From positions 164,298,296-164,362,295 of the forward strand of contig NC_089492.1 of NCBI RefSeq assembly GCF_036850765.1: a DNA stretch of 64,000 nucleotides, read 5' to 3'. The first letter of the stretch is position 1. Each line of letters opens with the position of its first letter. This document shows, piece after piece, positions 55,940 to 64,000 of the stretch. Source of the DNA: Saccopteryx bilineata. Lineage: Eukaryota > Chordata > Mammalia > Chiroptera > Emballonuridae. Below the pieces are notes generated by a model. That model was not told where the DNA came from. It saw only the letters and a program-made list of their open reading frames with translations, and searched no databases. A program made the translations under genes and the position numbers.

Positions 55940-57495
55940 TTGAATGTGGAAGGGGCCACACTGCAAACTGAGGCCTGTTTCCACCAGTACTAGGCCTGGG
56001 GCAAGTCAATAAATTGCAAGGTACCCTGAAATCTGCCACCACCTGCTGGCTGCCCATAAGGCTCAGCCACTGAAGGATCCTCAGGCAGTACATGAGTTGG
56101 GTGAGGCATGGTCTCATGGAGTCACCAGAGTAGGGGGAGTGGTATTCATCAGATTAATACAGAGTCAAATCTGGTTCCAGGGCTGGCCTGAGGCCACTCA
56201 ACAAAAGTCTCAGGGTACACCAAGGCCAGCACCACCCACCTGGGGCCAGTGAATCTTTGCACTGGGGTGGGATCCCAGGGAATTTATAGGGTGGAGCCAG
56301 TGGAGTTTACCAGGGTAATACAGATTCAGTTTTGGTCATGTGGAGCAAGGACTCAACACAGAAACAATGGTGGGTATCCCTACAGTCCTTGTCTTGATGC
56401 CACACAACTCAGGTTTCTCCCTTTATGTCTCTCACACCCCTGAGCCTGATAGAATCCCTCGAGAGATTTTTAAGAAAGACAGCAGTGCAGGCCCTGGTTG
56501 GTTAATTCTGAAAGAGCCTCAGGCCGTGTGTGAGTTGGGTCAGGGAGAGTCTTGGAGTCATCAGGGTGAAACTAGTGGCATTTACCATACTAATGAGGGT
56601 TAAGATTTGGCATCTGGTGTGGGGATCCACACAGGAAAAATGGCACTCTTTCCTGCAGAAGGGCTTAACACAGACACTATGGCAGCTGTTCCTCCAATCC
56701 TCTCATTGAAGCCACACAATTCAGTTTCTCCCTGTGTGTTTCTGGTAACACCTGAGTTTGATGAGAATTCCTCAAGAGATTTTTTAAGAAAGACTGCAGT
56801 GCAGGTCCAGGCTGGTTGGTGCCAAGAAAGCCTTGGGTCATGTGCTACTTGGGTAAGGTAAGGTCTCAGGGAGTTCTCAAGGTGGAGCTAGTGGAGGTCA
56901 CCAGGCTGATGAAGATTTAGATTTGGCCATGTAGGAGGAGGGCTCAACACTGGGAAGATGGCACCTGTTTCTCCAACCCTCACCTTCAAGCCACACAACT
57001 CAGTTTCTCCCTGTATGTCTCTGGTGTCCCCTGAGCCACTCCATCTATACTGGAGCTCAAAGTCAATGCCTATTATGAGTGAGGGTTTGTGTGCTGGCTC
57101 TTTAAAAGGACACTTACATTTGCAGCAGCCCTCCATCTCACCCTGATAGATGGAATTCTACTGATTTCCACAGCCAGATGGTATGTAGGTACCTCTTGTT
57201 AGCACTGGTGTTCTGGACTGGGGAGCTCAGCATGGGGCTGAGAATCCTTGCTCCTCAGTGGTGACCTCTGCAACTGAGATATTTCTCTGGATTCTCAACT
57301 GCCACATGTGGTGTATGGCCAGGCCCTTTTGAATCTCCACCCCTTCTACCAGTCTTGACATGGTTTCTTCTTTATATGCTTAATTATAAGATTTCTGATC
57401 AGTCTTCAGATGGTTCTCCAGATTGACTGTTCTATAATTTAGTTGTAATTTTGATGTGGTCATGGGAGGAGGTGCCATCTTGACCAGAATATCTA
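55940..57495 (-). repeat. Old L1 5' UTR with diverged monomer repeats
   Basis: Four copies of a segment built on GTGGAGTTTACCAG..AATACAGATTCAG..TTTGGTCATGTGG occur near 56130, 56300, 56570 and 56895. They alternate with CACACAACTCAGTTTCTCCCT segments (56404, 56715, 56992). Related sequence lies at 28150-29264 in the other old L1. The layout suggests tandem promoter monomers. Confidence 0.72.
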
Positions 57496-57584
57496 CATTC
57501 TTTGTTTACAAGATGAAAAAAATCAGTATATAAGTGGACCAGCACAGTTCAAACCCTTGTTGTGCAAGGGTCAACTATAATTCT

Positions 57585-58352
57585 TTCTTTCTTTTTTTTT
57601 TTTGAGAGGTGGGGATGCAGAGAGACAGACTCTCGCATGTGCCCCAACTGGGATCCACCTGGCAAGCCTCCTACCGGGCAGGTAATGCTCTGCCCATCTG
57701 GGGCTGCTGCTCCATTGCTCAGCAACCAAGCTATTTTAGCACCTGAAGTGAGGCCATGGAGCCCCTCAGTGCCCAGGGGCAACTTGCTTGAACTGAGGAA
57801 GGAGGGGCAGGCCTCCTCTTCCCTGAGAAGGAAGAAATGAAAAGAATATGAGGGAAAGGAGCCAGCTGGGGTAACTGAGTCAGCCAGTGATAAATTATCT
57901 ATATCCCATAGTTACAATACAAAACAAGAATAGCAGGATCTGTATGTAACTATGGCCAGTGATCTGGAAACCCCTTCCCCCTTCTTTACCCCATCAAAAC
58001 TTTCCCTCCCCTCTCCCTGAGTCCTGGGAAACCTTAAACACAGAAATCACATGCCCATTGTTTAGATACTGTAAAGGTATATAACCTGTAAGAAAGTCAA
58101 CTTTGGGGAGCTCGTGTTTTGGAGTTACAAGTGCCATGTGCTCCATCAGCTTTAATAAATCCTACTTCCTTCATCAAGTTGTCTGGACACCTGCAATAGA
58201 ACCATTGAAGCTATGGCTGCAGGAGGGGACAAGGAGGGGGCGGGGGTGGAGAAGCAGATGGTTGCTTCTTCTGTGGGCCCTGACTGGGAATCAACCAAGG
58301 ACTTCTACGCACCAGGCTGATGCTCTACCGCTGAGCCAAGTGGCCAGAGCTA
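57585..58352 (-). mobile_element. VES-like SINE split by an LTR
   Basis: Body at 57585-57793 and 58203-58352 (head GCCAAGTGGCCAGAGC). Continuous after removal of the LTR and one GAAC. Confidence 0.9.
57794..58198 (+). mobile_element. Gammaretrovirus-like (ERV1) solo LTR in a SINE
   Basis: 405 bp beginning TGAGGAAGG and ending ..CACCTGCAATA (expected final C probably mutated), with a 4-bp duplication GAAC at 57790-57793 and 58199-58202. TATA-like GGTATATAACC is near 58075 and the AATAAA signal (TTTAATAAATCC) near 58152. The end GTTGTCTGGACACCTG is typical of ERV1 LTRs. No internal genes. Confidence 0.82.
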
Positions 58353-58374
58353 ATTCATATATATATATATATTG

Positions 58375-58506
58375 ACTATAGAGAGAAAGAAAGTGGGTAA
58401 GAGAGAAATCAATGATTGATACTTATATGTGCCTTGACTGGGATCCAACCTGCAACCTTGGCATATTGGGATGATGTACCAACTGACTGAGTAAGCAGCC
58501 AGGGCC
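58375..58506 (-). mobile_element. Old short SINE
   Basis: GAGAGAAAGAAAGTGGGTAAG, TTGACTGGGATCCAACC, and head GCAGCCAGGGCC. Confidence 0.8.
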
Positions 58507-59049
58507 CATAGTTCTTATTCTGAAAGCTCTTGCAATCTAGAGAGACTGGCCTTAAGAAGTAGTTTGGTTTTTAACCTGGTCCTACTCTTTATATTTCCTC
58601 TAAATTCTGCTTAAAAACAGAATGGTTCTTTTCTTTCTTTTTTTCTCTCTCTCTTTCTTTCTTTCCCATCTTTTTATATGTGGTTAAAAGAAACCATTTA
58701 GTACTTTGGAAATTCTAAAGATTTCCTTTGCTAGATCTATTCATACATTGGGTACATTTTCTATTTTCCACATTCCAAGGAATAATAGTTTTGCTAAATT
58801 TCTGCCACTACATAAGACAGATTATTTTATTTCAGCCCCAACAATATTTTCTTTACTGTCCTTTATAGTTTCTCCACCAGTGTTCTTTTCTCCACCAGTT
58901 TTCTCCACTGAGAGATGCATCAGAATTAGGGTGTGCATTTAAAGGCACCTCCTCCATTTTAGGCTGTTCCAGCTTTTGCTGTATCCAGGTCCCAAAGTCA
59001 TGCCATTTATTTTAGAGTTTTGTTACAGTGACACTCACTTACAGGTACC
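58507..59049. other. Intergenic sequence, no recognised feature
   Basis: AT-rich with a pyrimidine stretch near 58628-58670. No recognisable coding. Confidence 0.5.
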
Positions 59050-60480
59050 AAATTTGGTCCAGGTATCTATTGCTACATAGTAAATTACTCCAAAACTTAT
59101 GGCTTAACATAAAAGACATTTTATTATATCTCATGATTCTGTTGTAAAGTACCATTTCGCTGGGTTTACATAGAGACACCAAGTCCAAATGAATTTTTAA
59201 GGAATTTTATTAAAAGGAGGAAATTTAATATGCTGGCTGTATATGGCTAACACGGGACATAGCTGACCCAAATCACGCGGGCAGCTCACAGTCCTGAGGC
59301 AGTTTATATACCTTTGATCACACACAGGTTGGTGGGAAAAGGGGGAGGGGGAGTGATGACACAATACATTAGCAGGCTTATAACACTCATCTATAGGATT
59401 TATAAAAAAAATTTCTACATATCAAAACTTATAAGGTAACACCATAGCGAAAAATGTTGTTCTACATATCAGAAGATATTTCCAAATTTTTTACTGTTCA
59501 TTTGCTATTTCTTTGTTTAGAGGTATAAACATCAATCACATGTTTTTCAGGAGGGGAGGGAGAATTTACATGACCTCAGGGGATTAAGCCTGCCAATGAC
59601 CCATTTAAGAAGAAAGAAAGAGAAAGGAAAGTGGCTTGCCTTGTCTCTCCCTCCCCTCCCCACACCTGGCTAGGTGTTTACTGTTTCTCACAGAGGTGGG
59701 GGAGGGGGAATCTAAGTCTCCCCAGCACAAAATCTCTTTACAACACAATGTTCTTGTCTATCCTGAGTTGGTGCAAATCACACACAAGTATAAAATCATA
59801 TTCACAAAATCTCTCTGTATGCTTAGCCCAAATTATAAAATGGCCTTTAAGCTTCCTGGTAAAAAGGGTTTCCTACACAGTATGTCTCTGCAAGCCAAAA
59901 AACTCCCACATTCCTTTACTTTCACTCCCTACAGAAAGAAAAGGACAAGAAACCTGACTTTAAAACATCAATATTAATTTTTCAATTCTTTGGTACCTTA
60001 CCACAGTTTGGGGGATCAGTAATTCTAGCATGACTCAGCAGAGCAAATTCACTCCATATAGCCACAGCTGGGGTTGCTTGATTATGTCCCGCTGTTGGCT
60101 GAACTGATCTGGAAAGTCCAAGACTGCTTCACTCATGCACCTGGCACCTTGATGGGAACTGCTAGGCGGTGCTCAGTTAGGCCCCTTCCTCTCTCCTTGT
60201 AGTCTCAGGACCTCTCCACATGGATTCTCTAGCAGAGGGGTTATTATCTGGCAGCAGGGCTTCAAAAGCGAGTCTCACAAGAGTCTTGCATGGAAGTTAC
60301 AAGCCTTCATTTTGTATTGGCTTTGGCAGTCCCAGAGAGAATGTCTCTTACACTGCATTCTACAGTCAAGTGAGTCCCTAAAACCAACCCAGATTAAAGG
60401 GAAGAGAATTAGATTTTGTCCTTCCATAGGAGAAGAGGAAAGAATTTGTGGTCATCTTTAACCTATCACAGAAACTATCT
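59050..60480. repeat. Ancient mammalian dispersed repeat, split by an LTR
   Basis: 59050-59142 (TATCTATTGCTACATAGTAA) and 60006-60480 (GATCAGTAATTCTAGCATGA..ACACTGCATTCTACAGTCAA) are two parts of one old repeat, also present at 40240-40740. Family name not assigned. Confidence 0.6.
59143..60005 (-). mobile_element. Solo LTR of an endogenous retrovirus
   Basis: 863 bp bounded by TGTAAAGTACC (left) and GGTACCTTACCACA (right), which are near-inverted ends of TG..CA type. Read on the minus strand it has a TATA box (GGTATATAAACTG, complement of about 59299-59312) followed by an AATAAA signal (complement near 59205-59215). No clear target duplication. Class not determined. Confidence 0.72.
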
Positions 60481-60519
60481 TTGATTGCAGAATGATTCCT
60501 CTCTGCCTGGAGAGGACAT

Positions 60520-60902
60520 GTTTTTTGAGGTTTTGGGTGTTTATTTTGTATTTTTCTGGAGTGAAAATCAGGGAGGCAGAGAGACAGACTCCTGCATGTG
60601 CCGACCAGGATGCACCCGGCATGCTCACCGAGGGGGATGATTTGCCCATCTGGGGCGCTACTCCATTGCAACTGGAGCCATTCTAGCGCCTGAGGTGGAG
60701 GCCATAAAGCCATCCTCAGTGCCTGAGCCAACTTAGCTCCAATAGAGCCTTGGCTGCGGGGAGGGAAGAGAAATAGCGAGAAAGGAGAGGGGGAAGGGTG
60801 GAGAAGCAGATGGGTGCTTCTTCTGTGTGCCCTGGCCAGTAATAGAATCCAGGACTTCCATATGCCGGGCTGACGCTCTACTACTGAGCAAATCGGCCAG
60901 GG
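60520..60902 (-). mobile_element. VES-like SINE
   Basis: Reverse copy. Target duplication CCTGGAGAGGACAT at 60506-60519 and 60903-60916 is perfect over 14 bp. Confidence 0.93.
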
Positions 60903-60970
60903 CCTGGAGAGGACATATTTTAAACCCAAGGTTAGAGAGAATGACATGGAGCTTTGAAAGACAAAGGAGA

Positions 60971-61034
60971 CATCTGCTGACTAACCAAGTTAGCTGAACC
61001 AACATCTGCTGACTAACCAAGTTAGCTGAACCAA
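60971..61034. repeat. Perfect 32-bp tandem duplication
   Basis: The unit starting CATCTGCTGACTAACCAAG occupies 60971-61002 and 61003-61034 without a mismatch. Confidence 0.95.
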
Positions 61035-61330
61035 TTGCAGAATTGCAGTGATCAGTGAAGGGACAGATGTTGCAGAGATAGTTTCCCCTCTGTAAGTCTC
61101 AGTGAATGTAAGGGGTCAAAATCAGAAAAGCAGTATACAGTGCATAGTGAGTGGTTAGGCATGATGTTCTGGAGCTGAAGTGATTTCAGATCTCAGCTTT
61201 GTGAATGTAGGCAATATAATTTACCTCCTGCCTGTGCTCTACATGAGTCATTTACAGAACAGAGATAACTAGAGTCCATGTCATTACATTATTTTGAGGA
61301 TGGAAGGAATCAGTACATACAACACTTTTA
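61035..61330. other. Intergenic sequence
   Basis: Unique DNA, nothing recognised. Confidence 0.5.
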
Positions 61331-61334
61331 AATC

Positions 61335-61551
61335 TTTTTTTAAATTAATTAATTAATTTATTTATTATTCACTCATTCATTTTTAGGGAGAGATGAAAAA
61401 GAGGGAATGAGAAAGGGAGAGAGAGAAGTGGGGGAGGAGCAGTAAGCATCAACTCCCATACGTGTCTTGACCAGGCAAGCCCAGGGTTTCAAACCAGTGA
61501 CCTCAGCATTCCAGGTTGATGCTTTATCCACTGCACCACCACAGGTCAGGC
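61335..61551 (-). mobile_element. Rhin-1-like SINE, short form
   Basis: Reverse copy with an AATT-rich tail region and CCACCACAGGTCAGGC head. Confidence 0.9.
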
Positions 61552-62673
61552 AGGTGTGATTATTTTTGTTATTGCTTTATAACAAAAGTTCACAGAGTAA
61601 TCCACATCCAGATCAATAGTCCTTTCTATCCAGAATCAAGCGGGGGAGGAGAAAGGAAAAAAAGGAATAGAAAATCTTAATGGATGGTTAAAGTACAATT
61701 GGAATATTTGCAGCCAACTCTAAGATAGATGCCTTCTTATTTTTTGTCCTTTGTCATTAATTCAAACATTTCCTGAAGCACAATCAGTTGACAGGTTCAA
61801 GAGTAGTATATTCAGGAAAGATTAACGTAACTGGTTTAATTTATCAACATTAACTACCCAGATTCTGTGAATTCTAATCCAGAAAACTGTGACAGAACAT
61901 ATTTGACCTTCTACATAATGAGCACTGGGACCTACAGTCTCTCTCTGCCTTAGTCTCGAAATGAATTAAAAAATAAAATAATACGTCGAGATAGCCAGGT
62001 TATGCTTCAGCAATAAAGAATTCCCTGATTTCAGTGACTTAACAAAACAAAAATGTATTTCTTACATATTGCTTATGCTCAATTGGGTCAGTAGGAATGC
62101 TGGTCATTAGAGTCATCCAGAGACCCAGGTTGATTAAACTTTCATCTTGACACATACTGATCTTCAAGGATCAATACAACAGTGGAAATTGACAGTTGCC
62201 TATTGTATACTGGCTCTTAAAATTTTCTACATTCTACCTAGAAATGGCTAGATGGTGACTTTCTCTCATTTCAATGGCCAAAAGAAGTTATATTTCATTG
62301 GCCAAAAGCCACACCTAATTTTAAATGGTGTAGGGAAGGAAAAATTACCATGTATCCGCAAGGAGAAAAGCTTAACAAAAAGAAGGAAATAGAGTAACTG
62401 GTAGATTGTATTATTGTTCCACAAATACTCACCTCTCCTGCACTCCTGTGTTCTACTTTGAGAACAATATTTCTCAGGTAGCTGCTACTGCTTCTTCAGT
62501 GTGGATCCTGGAATGAGAGATACATGGAGTAGATTTGACCCATGCATGACCAATTCAATCCTGAAACACAGATATTTGAGTGGAAATGGATATTTGTTGT
62601 ACAATACTGAGATTTGGGAGTTCTTTGTTAAGCAGCATTGTTTCAGCAAAAAGGTGACTAATATGGTCTAATA
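61552..62673. other. Intergenic sequence with probable ancient repeat remnants
   Basis: 62030-62340 has the look of an old mammalian LTR remnant (TTCATTGGCCAAAAGCCACA), too diverged to name. The rest is unique AT-rich DNA. Confidence 0.45.
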
Positions 62674-63025
62674 CAATGGTAGTCAACCTGGTCCCTACTG
62701 CCCACTAGTAGGCATTCCAACTTTCATGGTGGGCGGTAGTGGAGCAACCAAAGTATAAATAAAAAGATAGATTTAACTATAGTAAGTTGTTTTATAAAAA
62801 TTTATTCTGCCAAACTTAGCAAAAATCCAACATAAAGTACTTGGTGAGTAATTATTATTATATGCTTTAACTTGCTGTAACTCTGCTTTATAAATTTTGT
62901 AAAGTGAAGTGACTCCCCTACTTTATAAATCACCATTACTGTGGAGCCAGTGAGCGGTTAGAAAATTTTACTACTAACAGAGATACAAAAGTGGGCAGAA
63001 GGTATAAAAAGGTTGACTACCCCTG
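62674..63025. mobile_element. Non-autonomous hAT element (Buster-type)
   Basis: 352 bp with ends CAATGGTAGTCAACCTGG and (inverted) CAGGGGTAGTCAACCTTT. Flanks GTCTAATA (62666-62673) and CTCTAATA (63026-63033) match at 7 of 8 positions and carry central TA, as in Buster targets. Interior AT-rich with GTGGGCGGTAG / GTGGGCAGAAGG-type subterminal repeats; no ORF. Confidence 0.87.
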
Positions 63026-63196
63026 CTCTAATATATATAATATACAGTGATTCAACACAACAGAATTCATGATGATTGGCTACTACAGATAATAGTTTGT
63101 ATATCAGTATATGGAAAAGAACTTATTAGTTAGTATTCTGAGAAATAGAAAGTAAAATGCAGTGATGTTAAATATATATATATATCTAAAATATCC

Positions 63197-63347
63197 ATGC
63201 CCTGGCTGGAGAGCTTGGTTGGTTAGAGCTTTGTCCTGAAGCACAGAGTTTGTCAATTTGATTCCCAGTTAGGGCACATACAGAAACAAATCAATGATTC
63301 TGTCTGTCTGTCTCTCCCTCCTTACTATCTCCCTAAAATCAATAAAT
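63197..63347 (+). mobile_element. Old short SINE
   Basis: CCCTGGCTGGAGAGCTTGG head, box B-like GATTCCCAGTTAGGGC, CT-rich and A-rich tail. Flanking AAAATATCC repeats at both sides. Confidence 0.85.
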
Positions 63348-63359
63348 AAAAATAAAATA

Positions 63360-64000
63360 TCCTAACTATCAAATTATTTCTTATCTACTAAGTAACAAGA
63401 AAAAATAAAATGATGAATCCTAGTGCTGTTGAGGCTATGTAAGATGATAAAATTAGTCCTTTTACCATAAAATTCTTATACCTTCAAAACACTAAAATAA
63501 TGAATGCATGAAACTTCATTAACATATTGTTTATAAGTCTAATACTAGAAATAGAATAAGTGTGCAGTAATAGAACATTATTAAATAAACTATGGTTATG
63601 TTGATATTATATAATATACAATCATTAGAATATGAATATGAACACTCACTAATAACATGGTCAAATATTTAACAAGTGAAAAAAGGAGGTTATAAATTTA
63701 TGTCTAAGTTGTAGTTGTAACTCTATGAATGGATATGTAATATATATGGATAATGACTAGAGGAATATGGAAAAATTTCAACAGTTGTGCTGGAGGGTGA
63801 ATGGGTTGTTTTCAAAATATAACAAAAAGTTTCTTTTTTGATAATAAATGTAATATCTAAAACAACACATTTCTCAATATACGTGTGTGTGTGTGTTTGT
63901 GTAAGAGTCATTGGTTTAGAAAATACATTTTTAAAAGATTGGAAATAAATTAAATGAATTTTAATATTGATTATCTCTGGGGAGTGCGGGTAATTTACTT
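63360..64000. other. AT-rich intergenic sequence to window end
   Basis: No gene or repeat recognised except a short (GT)n near 63882-63900. Confidence 0.5.

Larger units (their letters stand above)
43665..57495 (-). mobile_element. Old L1, full 5' and 3' ends but internally deleted and invaded
   Basis: The 3' UTR is at 43665-43901 (TTAGTTTCAGGTGTACAGC). ORF2 3' portions lie at 44295-44520, 45193-45944, 46282-47174, 47531-47547, 47804-47849 and 55706-55940, all reverse and frame-broken. At about 55940 the sequence jumps from the RT region to a 5' UTR that runs to about 57495, so EN, ORF1 and part of RT are deleted. TGTTTAC motifs at both edges may be a worn duplication. The young L1 and five other elements are inserted in it. 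Confidence 0.82.
42888..57577. mobile_element. Tigger-type DNA transposon relic, split by L1 insertions
   Basis: The left end TAGTTGACCCTTGAACGACC (42888) and right end CAAGGGTCAACTA (to 57577) are inverted copies, bordered by TA (42886-42887 and 57578-57579). The left arm (42888-43330, with a SINE) has CTCCCCAAAAACTTAATTAT and the AGAAAAGAAAATGTTTTAAG motif of such elements. The right arm is 57500-57577 (TATATAAGTGGACCAGCACA). Everything between is later insertion. No transposase coding remains. Confidence 0.82.

Overview
This window is mammalian nuclear DNA, almost certainly from a bat, and I find no intact host protein-coding gene in it. The main evidence is more than 35 copies of two bat-type tRNA-derived SINEs. 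One is a VES-like form with a tRNA-like head, a pyrimidine-rich middle and an A-rich tail. The other is a form beginning GCCTGACC..GGCGCAGTGGATA that I associate with horseshoe and leaf-nosed bats (Rhin-1-like). L1 elements, ancient mammalian repeats (MIR, L2, MER5A-like, MER2-like) and several class II DNA transposons, which are unusual for a mammal, accompany them. The bat assignment is strong; the family within bats is an inference from SINE type.

Layout. 0-5 kb: SINEs, a SPIN-like hAT MITE with an exact 8-bp target duplication, and a CpG-rich island at about 3.05-3.70 kb, the only candidate host promoter. 5.1-14.3 kb: a Tigger/pogo transposon whose arms are split by a full-length decayed L1, itself hit by a SINE; the pogo transposase relic is also interrupted by a smaller pogo-type MITE. 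16.8-24.3 kb: an old L1 with a twin-primed 5' inversion. A VES SINE in it was hit by a 2.84-kb, nearly complete autonomous hAT transposon at 19991-22833. 24.7-29.3 kb: a rearranged older L1 with an inverted middle and a monomer-repeat 5' UTR. 30-42.6 kb: mostly unique DNA with scattered SINEs, a 98%-identical 1.9-kb inverted duplication, two mariner-type MITEs, a MER2-like element and a class II ERV solo LTR with a 38-42-bp enhancer-like repeat array. 42.9-57.6 kb: a Tigger relic, containing an old L1, containing a young 7.84-kb L1 (47850-55689) with an intact ORF1 and an ORF2 interrupted by one nonsense codon. 57.6-64 kb: SINEs, two further solo LTRs and a second hAT MITE.

How the parts relate. 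Nothing here works as an operon or pathway. The region is a stratigraphy of insertions, and nesting plus target-site duplications give their relative ages. The most informative objects are the young L1, the hAT element with its transposase, the two Buster-type hAT MITEs, the nested Tigger systems, the class II LTR repeat array and the near-identical inverted duplication.
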